A stretch of DNA of 64,000 nt. Source: Cycas panzhihuaensis (lineage: Eukaryota > Cycadophyta). Location: the NCBI GenBank assembly GCA_023213395.1, contig CM041465.1, forward strand, positions 14,136,001 through 14,200,000, written 5' to 3'. This document shows positions 1 to 10,096 of the stretch, in pieces; position 1 is the first letter of the stretch, and the number at the start of each line of letters is the position of its first letter. Made by a program: the position numbers and the translations under genes. The notes beneath the pieces are model-generated. The model did no database searches, was not told the DNA's origin, and saw only the letters and a program-made list of their open reading frames with translations.

Positions 1-3000
1 TCTTGCCGACGTTGTGGTCCTCGATGTTGACATGGATTACAACCTCCTCCTAGGTCGTCCATGGCTCGATCAAATGGGAGCCGTGTGCTCGACTCTTTGG
101 GGACAACTTAAATTCGTCCATGACGGACGAATGAGAGTGATTCCCCACGAACGCCCACTTACCAAACAAACTCGCTCCACCAGTTCGACAAACCAAGGTT
201 CATCTACCTACGCCTCGGCTTGCTCTATTGGTATACCTAACCCATCCGAAGAAGATCCCGCATCTTCTCCTCCTAGTCTCACGCGATTCGCCCCTATTGG
301 CATTAGGAGTTATGGGTACCTTGCTTCGTTTAGTGATGATGAGTCACTCGACGAAGACGAGGATTGTCTTCACCCCGTCTCTTTCCTCCGTGCGGTGGGT
401 CGCCTTGTTTTAGATCCCCGTCTAGAACCCCTCTCGTTGGTGAGGCTAGCCTCTCGTGCGTGTCACATGTCATCGCTCGTGTTGACCCGCCGATCGCCAG
501 TTCTTCTTTTTCATTACCCCCTGTAGGTAATGGCTTTGAGGAATTGCCTTTCGCTCCGTCCGAGGAGCCCCTTCAGATTTCCATGAGGAAGTCGAGCGAC
601 CCGACGGCCATCACGGTCCCGTTGCTCTTACTCCCTCCAGCGCTTCTTCTACTCGAAGTAAGGTCATCCATGGGGTGGATTATTTTGAGGATGACGAAGC
701 CCTGCTTGAGCATCTAGCGGGCCTTGCGCCCAACTTGCCTTCTGGTCACCACCGGCTTGGTCATCAGAAGGTCCTCGCGATCCGATCCACGCTTGCCGAT
801 CTGATCCCGTCTCCTATTCCTCCTCCTCCCATTGATCTTGCCCCTCTCCACTTCGAGGAGGGCAATGCCGTGCACATGGGGGCAACTCAAGACATAGTCT
901 TGGCCCCGGGCAAGGTCATTAAGGTTGGGTTGGAATGTTCCCCTGATGAGATAAGGGAGTACTCCCTTCTGTTCCAGGAGTTCTGAGACATTGTCGCGTG
1001 GGATTATGCTGACATGAAGGGAATCGACCCTTCAATTGTCACTCATAACCTCACCACCCTTCCTGGCGCCTGCCTTGTATGCTAGAAGCAGCATCCCCTT
1101 CACCCGAAGCTATCTGCCGCCATCAAGATGGAGGTCAAGAAGCTTTTGGACGCTGGGCTTATTACCTCTATTGACTACCCTAAGTGGGTCTTTAATATTG
1201 TTCCCGTTGCTAAAAAGAATGGGGCAATCCGTATATGCGTCGACTTTCACGATATCAATAATGCTTGTCCTAAGGACAATTTTCTGTTACCCTTCCTCAA
1301 TCAAATCATTGATCGCACCACCGGATTCGAAGTGATATCCCTAATGGATGGCTTCTCTGGCTATAACCAAATTCAGATTTCTCCCGAAGACTGCCATAAG
1401 ATGGCCTTCACTACTCCATGGGGTACCTTCACCTACAAGGCGATGCCCTTTGGCCTTAAGAATGCAAGTGCTACTTACTAAAGAGCTATGCATTTTATCT
1501 TCCACGACCTCATTAATGACACACTGGAGGTCTTCATGGACGATATGATGGGTCTCTCCCGCGTGAGAGCCCATCACCCTTCCGACTTGCGTGCCATCTT
1601 CTCACGATACTGCGAGTATCACGTCAGTCTTAATCCGCTTAAATGTGTATTTGCCGTTACCTCGGGTAAACTCCTCAGATTCTTTGTATCCAAACGAGGA
1701 ATTCAGATCGACCCCGACAAAGTCAGGGCGATCCTTGGCATGCCGCCACCTAGAACTCAACGGCAGATTAAGTCGCTTCTAGGCAGGCTTGGTTTCCTTA
1801 GGCGCTTCTTAGCCGATTTCGCTATGAGTGCTAAACCCCTCACGAACCTACTGAAGAAGGGAGCTCCTTTTGCCTGGTCTGATAAGACCCAAAAGGCCTT
1901 CGAAGGACTCAAGGAAGCCCTGGCTTCCGCTCCTACGTTGGCACCTCCTCGACTCGATAGGCCCTTCATCTTGTATACCTCAGCGACTAACGAATCCTTG
2001 GGCGCTATGCTCGCTCAGGAGGATGACTCAGGAACTGAGAGAGCTATATATTTCATCAGTTGCACTCTCATGGCTGCTGAGCTTAACTATTCCCCCGCTG
2101 AGAAGGAATGCCTCTCCTTGGTCCATGCGACCAAGAAGTTCAGGCACTACTTACTCGGCAACACCTCCAAGATGATCGTTCAATCTGATCCCTTGCGATA
2201 CCTACTAACTCGCTCAGATTTAACAGGTAGGGCTGGCCGTTGGGCCATCCTACTCCAAGAATTCGATCTCCATATCGTTAACTGGAAATCAAAGAAGGGA
2301 ATGATAGTGGCCGAGCAACTTGCGGACACCCCTATCCCTAACTCCTTTGATACTCCCGTTGACAACTCTCTCCCCGATGAGTCTATCTTGGCGATTCAGG
2401 GAGCTTCTCTCCATCCGCTTATCGACAATGAGTGGTACGACGACATAGTGCAGTATCTTACGGCAATGACATACGGCGCTAGTAGTAAAGTTGGATCTCG
2501 CATCCAGACTTCTACTAGGCAATACCTCCTCGTAGATGAGTTATTGTACAAGAGGTCCTTCGATGGGATCCTTCTCACTCGTCACTCTTGCGGCGACCAG
2601 GTACTTCACGAATGCCACCACGGCATTTGTGGAGGTCACTTTGGGGGCTAGTCTATGGCTCAGAGGATCCTCCGCATGGGCTATTTCTGGCCATCCCTTT
2701 TTAAAGATGCTCATGCCTTTGCTCTGAAATGTCGGCGATGTCAAGAGCACGCCAACATTTCCCATGTGCCTTCCGAGACTTTGCATCCTATCATTTCGCC
2801 ATGGCCTTTCGCTCAGTGGGGACTAGACCTCATCGGGGCTATCTCCCCACCTTCGTCATCGTAGCACAAGTTCATCTTGACTGCCACCGAGTATTTCACA
2901 AATGGGTGGAAGCCATTCCTTTGATCACTACTCCTGGCAAAACGATTGCCACATTCATTTATCAGCATATCATTTTCCGTTTTGGAATTTCGGACGTCCT

Positions 3001-3663
3001 AATCACTAACAACGGAACTCCTTTCTGTAATAAAGAGGTGGATGAGCTTTGTGAGAAGTTCAAAATTTCTCACAAGACTTCCTCCCCTTACTACCCTAAG
3101 GCAAATAACCAAGTGCAGTCTTTTAATAAGACTCTCGTTAGCATCCTCAAGAAAACCGTCGCTCAATTCCAAAAGGATTTGCACCTTCAGTTGCCCTCCG
3201 CCTTGTGGGCTTATCGCACCTCTATCCATTCTACCACGGGAATGACCCCGTTCTCCACAGTCTCTGATGCAGGGTGGTACTCCCGTTGGAAGTGGAGATT
3301 CCTTCCTTGCGAGTCTCCCTTCGAGGTTTCATCGACGAAGAGTCGATCCGTCAGGCTCGCTTGCTGGACCTCGAAGCTTTGGATGAGAGACGCTTAGCCG
3401 CCTATCAGGCTAACCTAGCATCCAAAGCCCGTTCACAAAGGGCCTACGATAAATGCCTTCGTTCCTGCCCTTTGTTTCCTGGGGACTATGTCCTCAAGCT
3501 CGAATATCTCCATGACCGTTTGACCAAGTTCAAACCCCAATGGATTGGTCCTTTCGTCATTATCGAATCCCTCGATAATGGTGCCTATAGTATAGCCACC
3601 CTAGAAGGGCTTGAATTTGAGAAAGCTGTTAATGGAAATTTCCATAAGAAGTTTTACACGTGA
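1..3663 (+). pseudogene. pol: T1 pol copy A: protease C-terminus, RT, RNase H, integrase (broken)
   Basis: This is the polyprotein for retrotransposon replication and integration. It opens in the protease tail (LLLGRPW, positions 50-65). RT follows, with the LMDGFSGYNQ block near 1,345-1,375 and the catalytic FMDD at 1,531-1,551. RNase H starts near 1,960 (FILYTSAT). Integrase has an HHCC zinc finger near 2,607-2,735, WGLDLIGA near 2,815, and a C-terminal end at the stop at 3,661. Damage includes frame changes near 400-700, a TGA at about 985, a TAA at about 1,480 in RT, a TAG at about 2,650 and another near 2,862. The integrase motif reads ITNNGTPF where copy B has ITDNGTPF, and NNQVQSF where copy B has NGQVESF, so two catalytic acids are lost. 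Copy A is therefore the more damaged copy. Confidence 0.9.
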
Positions 3664-4418
3664 CCTCTCGGCGATCCCTTCGCCCTGCTCTGAAATGAGC
3701 CTAAACTACCGTCTTAGGTTATCCCCATTCTTCCCAACCACAGGTAGAATGGTAATTTAAGATGGATCCTACTTCGTCTTTCCGGTTCCTTCCGCGGAAC
3801 CCGCGTTCTTGTATCCTCTCAAGAACCTTTGTCATCTTGCTTGGGCATCCCCCAATCAGGAGGACGCTTGGGGGCATCGCCGCCCCTCTTTCCTGTCCGG
3901 CGTTTCCTTTGCATAGTCTGCTATGCTCTTCCATAGACGTGTATGCCGCCCTGCTCCCTAACCTCACACTTCTATGTCGTCCCGCTCACGGCGTGTGTGT
4001 GTGCCCCTGTTAGGCGTGTGGTCATACATGGAAGGAAGCGTGTATTCATAACATAAAATATCCATAACATAAAACATCCACAACATAACATTCACAATAC
4101 ACAAAATAACCATACGTGTCATCCATATGATACATCATGCACAGCATCTCATATCCGAATGGGGTTCCAATCACCCCATGCATATATATATACATATCCA
4201 AAAGTCATGTCACATCATACATCCTGGGAAGCCGGTGTCCTTGCAGGGGGGGTACAATCATATGGTCCTATATATGACCCCTTGGAGGCCCGTGCTTTCC
4301 CCTGTCAAAACTATATGTACATGCCCTACTACTGCTGCCCCGCTCCTGGGGTGCCATCTCCTGGTCTCTGTGATCCCTCTCATGGGGACCACACGCCTCT
4401 GAGGCTCCTCCACAGGCC
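3664..4418 (+). other. T1 copy A post-integrase spacer
   Basis: Non-coding stretch between the integrase stop and the end of the antisense gene. It is matched almost base for base by 9,437-10,096 in copy B, including an AT-rich repetitive patch (about 4,035-4,200) rich in CATAAC and CATATATA words. No conserved protein frame is visible. The small ORFs here differ between the copies. Confidence 0.6.
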
Positions 4419-5319
4419 TCACATGCCTGCCTCGCTCTCTTCATCCCGCGGCAGTCTTGGGGTTGTCGCCGCCGTGTGGGTACGTGTCCTGCTCCGGCTC
4501 GACCTCGATACCATCTGCGCGACTAGCTGATTGTATCTAGCCTGGATACGATCCCGCTCTCCCCGGAGTGCCTCCTCTATTACCTTGAGACGCTCAGTGA
4601 TCACTGCTAGCTGGGTTCTGCTCTCTCCATCTCTACCTGCACTGCCCTGTGCCTCTAGAGCCTGTGCCCATCCTCGCAGCTCGTCCCTCTCATGTCTCGC
4701 GTCATCTCTCTCCTGTTGCAGTCGTCCCTGGGATGTCACGTGCTCTTGGGACTCTGTAGCCCATATGTCCCTCGCCCTCACCAACGGGGCGAACGCCTCT
4801 CTGTGGGCTCCTACCGCTCTAGGCTCATCACCTGCCTGGATGGGCAGTTGCCCCTATGCGTACACCTGAGGGAATATCTCCCTCACCACAGCCTCTATAA
4901 ATCTCTAGATCTCTGTTGTACCTGCCAATGCAACACACCATGTGTCAGTCTATATCTCACCATATATGTCATAATCAAATTAAACCAAACTTCTATCTGG
5001 ATGCCAAATGACTCTGGAAAAGGTTAGGTCTCACCTGCTGTGGCCGTCTGCTCCTCTGGTCGCGTGGCATCCTCCTCTCCTGGCTCTCCGCCAGCTGCAG
5101 GTGCCTCATCCTCTGGCACCTCCTCTTCCTGGGTCTCCCTCCTCGCGGGGGTAGGCCCAACTCTCGTCCCTGCGGATCCCATCACGATCCGCAGCCTGCG
5201 GGCCCTAGTCACGGGTCCCCTGATCTCGCCCTGTGCCCCAGGCGGTCCTGCCTCTCCTCCAGCAGCTCCGGATGGACCCCCTGCGTCTCCTGCTGACCCT
5301 GAGGGACCTGCCTCCCCTG
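4419..5319 (-). pseudogene. T1 copy A antisense gene, 3' part (coiled-coil exon), truncated by the duplication junction
   Basis: Reads opposite to pol. The upstream exon (5,212 down to 5,035) is rich in Glu, Pro and Ala. A GT-AG intron follows at 5,034-4,922. The last exon (4,921 to 4,419) encodes a highly charged helical segment (QERDDARHERDELR, IEEALRGERDRIQARYNQL) typical of a coiled coil, then a basic Ser/Arg tail. Joining the exons restores the frame into the coiled coil, apart from two in-frame stops near 4,909 and 4,857. The plant mobile domain part present in copy B is missing because homology ends at 5,319. Function is unknown. A DNA-binding or nuclear role is only a guess from the charge pattern. 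Confidence 0.7.
4922..5034 (-). other. Intron of the antisense gene, copy A
   Basis: On the minus strand the donor reads CAG^GTGAGACC and the acceptor TTGCATTGGCAG^GTACA. Length is 113 nt. It is AT-rich between GC-rich exons. The same intron with the same length, donor and acceptor is present in copy B (10,696-10,808). Removing it joins two otherwise separate frames. Confidence 0.65.
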
Positions 5320-5330
5320 CCTACCGAGAA
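5311..5330. other. Breakpoint of the tandem duplication in T1
   Basis: Up to the G at 5,319 the sequence follows the antisense gene and matches 11,077. From 5,320 it is gag/protease coding sequence on the + strand that has no counterpart after 11,077. This is the join between the end of unit A and the start of unit B, as expected from unequal recombination or template switching. Offsets between copies run from 5,774 bp (start of A) to 5,758 bp (junction), the difference being small indels. Confidence 0.8.
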
Positions 5331-8300
5331 GGGTAAGCCCTTCTCTGTTGTGGACGAGCTTCATACGGTCGCTGCAGGAATGTCCTTGATGGACGTTCTG
5401 AGGAACTGTCCCAAACAGCGGACCCTCCTCCTAGAAGCTTTAGGATCAAGTGATGTGCCTGTCCATGCGTTGGGTGTCGCCCAAGGTAGTGGACCCGTTA
5501 TCTCATTTGACCCTAAGGACCTTCCTCCCACCGGTGAAAGGGAACGTCAGTGGAACTTCCCATTCACCATCACCATTGATACGCTCGATTGTACTCTTCG
5601 AAGGACTATTGTTAACAACGGTTCTTCTGTCAATGCCATGCCCTTGCGTGTCATGCAAGAGCTTGGTATCTCCGCCTTGGAACCCGTTCCCTAGCGATGC
5701 CAAGGTTACGACGGTAGCGAGAAGACCCCTTTGGGATCTGTCGCGATTCTGCTTACCCTTGAGGGCAAGACCGTTCTTGCCGATGTTGTAGTCCTCGACG
5801 TTGACGTGGATTACAACCTCCTCCTAGGTCATCCATGGCTCGATCAAATGGGAGCCGTGTGCTCGACTCTTTAGGGACAACTTAAATTCGTCCATGACAG
5901 GTGAATGAGAGTGATTCCTTGCAAATGCCCACTTACCAAACAAACTCGCTCTACCAGTTTGGCAAACCAAGGCTCATCTACCCACACCTCGGCTTGCTCT
6001 ATTGATATACCTAACCCATCTGAAGAAGATCCCGTATCTTCTCCTCCTAGTCTCATGCGATTTGCCCCTATTGGCGTTGGGAGTTATGGGTACCTTGCTT
6101 CGTTTAGTGACGATGAGTCACTCGACGAAGACAAGGATTGTCTTCACCCCGTCTCTTTCCTTCGCGCCAGTAGGTCGCACCTGTCTTGTTTTAGATCCCC
6201 GTCTAGAACCCCTCTCATTGGTGAGGCTAGCCCCTCGTGCGTGTCACATGTCATCGCTCGTGTTGACCTACCGATCGCCAGTTCCTCTTTTTCATTACCC
6301 CCCGTAGGTAATGGCTTTGAGGAATTGCCTTTCGCTCTGTCCGAGGAGCCCCTTCCTAGTTTCCCTTCAGATTTCCATGAGGAAGTCGAGCGACCCGACG
6401 GCCATTACAGTCCCATTACTCTTACTCCCTCCAGCGCTTCTTCTACTCAAAGTAAGGTCATCCATGGGGTGGATTATTTCGAGGATGATGAAGCCCTGCT
6501 TGAGCATCTAACAGGCCTTGTACCCAACTTACCTTCTGGTCACCACCGGCTTGGTCATCAGAAGATCCTTGCGATCGGATCTACGCTTGCCAATCCGGTC
6601 CCATCTCCTATTCCTCCTCCTCCTGTTGATCTTGCTCCTCTCCACTTCGAGGAGGGCAATGCCATGTGCATGGGGGCAACTCAAGACATAGTCTTGGCCT
6701 CGGACAAGGTCATTAAGGTTGGGTTAGAATGTTCTCCTGATGAGATAAAGGAGTACTCCCTTCTGTTCCAGGAGTTCCGAGACATTTTCGCGTGGGATTA
6801 TACTGACATGAAGGGAATCGACCCCTCGATTGTCACTCATAACCTCACCACCCTTCCTGGCGCCCGCCATGCGCCCGAGCGGTCCCCTTCACCAAGCTAT
6901 ACGCCCCGTCGAGATGGAGGTCAAGAAGCTTACGGGCCAGCTGAGCTTATTACTTCTATTGACTACCCTAAGTGGGTCTCCAATATTGTTCCCGTTGCTA
7001 AAAAGAGCGGGCAATGCGTATATCTTGTCGACTTTCGCGACATTAACAACGCTTATCCTAAGGATAATTTTTCGTTACCCTTCCTCGATCAAATCATTGA
7101 TTGCACCACCGGATTCAAAGTGATGTCCCTAATGGACGGCTTCTCTGGCTATAACCAAATTCAGATTTCTCCCGAAGACCGCCATAAGACGGCCTTCACT
7201 ACTCCACAGGGTACCTTAAACAGGCGATGCCCTTTGGACTTAAGAATGCAGGTGCTACGTACCAAAGAGCCATTCATTTTATCTTCCACGACCTCATTAA
7301 CGACACGTTAGAGGTCTTCATGGACGATATGATGGGTCTCTCCCGCGTGAGAGCCTGTCACCCTTCCGACTTGCGTCCCATCTTCTCACGATGCCGCGAG
7401 TATCACGTCAGTCTTAATCCGCTTAAATATGTGTTTGCCGTTACCTCAGGTAAACTCCTCGAATTCCTTGTATCCAAACAAGGGATTCAGATCGACCCCG
7501 ACAAAGTCAGGGTGATCCTTGACATGCCGCCACCTAGAACTCAACGGCAGATTAAGTCATTTCTAGGCAAGCTTGGTTTCCTTAGGCGCTTCTTAACCGA
7601 TTTCGCTGTGAGCACTAAACCCCTCACGAACCTATTGAAGAAGGGAGCTCCTTTTGCCTGGTCTGATAAGACCCAAAAGGCCTTCGAAGGACTCAAGGAA
7701 GCCCTGGCTTCTGCTCCTATGTTGGCGTCTCCCCGATTCGATAGGCCCTTCATCTTATATACCTCAGCGACTGACGAATCCTTGGGCGCTATGCTCGCTC
7801 AGGAGGACGACTCAGGAACTGAGAGAGCTATATATTTCATCAGTCGCACTCTCGTGGCTGCTGAGCTTAACTATTCCCCTGCCGAGAAGGAATACCTCTC
7901 CTTGGTCCATGCAACCAAGAAATTCAGGCACTACTTACTTGGCAACACCACCAAGGTGATTGTTCAATCCGATCCCTTGCGATACCTGCTAACTCATTCA
8001 GATTTGATAGGTAGGGTAGTTGGTAGTCCTACTCCAAGAATTCGATCTCCATATCGTTAACCGGAAATCAAAGAAGGGAATGATAGTGGCCGAGCAACTT
8101 ACAGATGCTCTTATCCCTAACTCCTTTGATACTCCCATTGACGACTCTCTCCCTGATGAGTCTATCCTGACAATTCAGGGAGCTTCTCCCCATCCACTCA
8201 TCGACAACGAGTGGTACGGCGACATAGTGCGGTATCTTGCACAGCAGCAATACCGCCCTGACGCTAGTAGTAAAGTTAGATCTCGCATCTGGACTTCTAC

Positions 8301-9436
8301 CAGGCAATACCTCCTCGTAGACGAGGTATTGTACAAGAGGTCCTTTGATGGGATCCTCCTCCGCTACGTCACCACCGGCCAGGCCAGTGCCAGCGAATGC
8401 CACCACTTGCATTTGCGGAGGTCACTGGGGGCGATCCATGGCTCAGAGGATCCTACGCATGGGCTATTTCTGGCCATCCCTTTTTAAAGATGCTCACGCC
8501 TTTGCTCTGAAATGTCGGCGATGTCAGGAACACGCCAACATTTCCCATGTGCCGAGGCTCGCATCCTATCGTTTCGCCATGGCCTTTCGCTCAGTGGGGA
8601 CTAGACCTCATTGGGGCTATCTCCCCACCTTCGTCGTCAGAGTATAAGTTCATCTTGACTACCACGGAGTATTTCACCAAATGGGCGAAAGCCATTCCTT
8701 TGATCACTACTCCTGGCAAAACGATTGCCACATTCATTTATCAGCATATCATTTGTCGTTTTGGAATTCTGGACGTCCTAATCACCGACAACGGAACTCC
8801 TTTCTATAATAAGGAGGTGGATGAGCTTTGTGAGAAGTTTAAAATTTCTCACAAGACTTCCTCCCCTTACTACCCTCAGGCAAATGGCCAAGTGGAGTCT
8901 TTTAATAAGACCCTCGTTAGCATCCTCAAGAAAATCGTCGCTCAATCCCAAAAGGATTGGCACCTTCAGTTACCCTCCACCTTGTGGGCTTATTGCACCT
9001 CTATCCGTTCCGCCATGGGAATGACCTCGTTCTCCCTGGTCTCTGATCTTGGTACTCCGTTGGAGGTGGAGATTCCTTCCTTGCGAGTCTCCTTGAGGTT
9101 TCATCGGCGAAGAGTCGATCCGTCGAGCCGCTTTCTTTGGACCTCGAAGCTTTGGATGAGAGATGCTTAGCCGCCTATCAGGCTAACCTAGCATCCAAAG
9201 CCCGTTCACAAAGGGCCTACGATAAATGCCCTTGTTCCTACCCTTTGTTTCTTGGGGACTATGTCCTTAAGCTCGAATATCTCCATGACCATTTGACCAA
9301 GTTCAAACCCTGATGGGTTGGTCCTTTCGTCATTATCGAATCCCTCGATAATGGTGCCTATAGGATAGCCACCCTGGAAGGGCTTGAATTTGAGAAAGCT
9401 GTTAATGGAAAGTTCCTTAAGAAGTTTTACGCGTGA
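5320..9436 (+). pseudogene. pol: T1 pol copy B: protease, RT, RNase H, integrase (broken, better preserved)
   Basis: The protease core is near 5,600-5,640 with VNNGSSVN, so the catalytic Asp position reads Asn. LLLGHPW follows at about 5,818. A long Ser/Pro linker (about 5,900-6,780) leads to RT, with the LMDGFSGYNQ block near 7,130 and FMDD at 7,316-7,336. RNase H (FILYTSATDES) is near 7,750. Integrase keeps its core acids: GLDLIGA near 8,600, ITDNGTPF near 8,785 and NGQVESF near 8,890. A 4-nt loss relative to copy A at about 7,215 shifts the RT frame, and indels near 8,030 and 8,370-8,420 break RNase H/INT. There is a TAG at about 5,873 and a TGA at about 9,312. The coding end is the TGA at 9,434. 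Confidence 0.9.
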
Positions 9437-10096
9437 CCTCTCGGCGATCCCTTCGCCCTGCTTCGAAATAAGCCTAAACTACCATCTTAGGTTGTCTCCA
9501 TTCTTCCTAACTACGGGTAGAATGGAAATTTAAGATGGATCTTACCTCGTCCTTCCGGTTCCTTCCGCGGAACCTGCGTTCTCGTATCCCCTCGGGAACC
9601 CTTGTCGTCTTGCTTGGGCATTCCCCAATCAGGAGGACACTTGGGGGCATCGTCCCTCCTCTTTCCTGTCTGTCGTTTCCTTTGCATATCCCGCTATGCT
9701 CTTCCGTAGACGTGTATGCCGCTCTATCCTCTAACTTCACACCTCTCTGTTGTCCCACTCACGACGTGTGTGTGTGCTCCTGTTAGATGTGTAGCCATAC
9801 ATGGAGGGAAACGTGTGTCCATATAACAAAATATCCATAACATAAAACATCCACAACATAACATTCACAATACACAGAATAACCATACATGTCATCCATA
9901 TGATACATCATGCACAGCATCTCATATCCGAACGGGGTTCCAATCACCCCATGCATATATATACACATATCCAAAATCATGTCACATCATACATCCTGGG
10001 AAGCAGGTGTCCTTGCAGGGGGGTACAATCATACGATCCTATATATGACCCCCTGGAGGCCCGTGTTTTCCCCTGTCAAAGCCATATGTACATGTC
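9437..10096 (+). other. T1 copy B post-integrase spacer
   Basis: Counterpart of 3,664-4,418. No conserved reading frame. It again holds the CATAAC/CATATATA-rich patch at about 9,810-9,970. It separates the integrase stop from the 3' end of the antisense gene. Confidence 0.6.

Noticed and set aside
5905-7311. 468-codon ORF as a host gene
   Set aside because: It is the protease-RT linker and RT of T1 copy B, ended by a frameshift. It aligns with 130-1,500 and 59,300-60,850.
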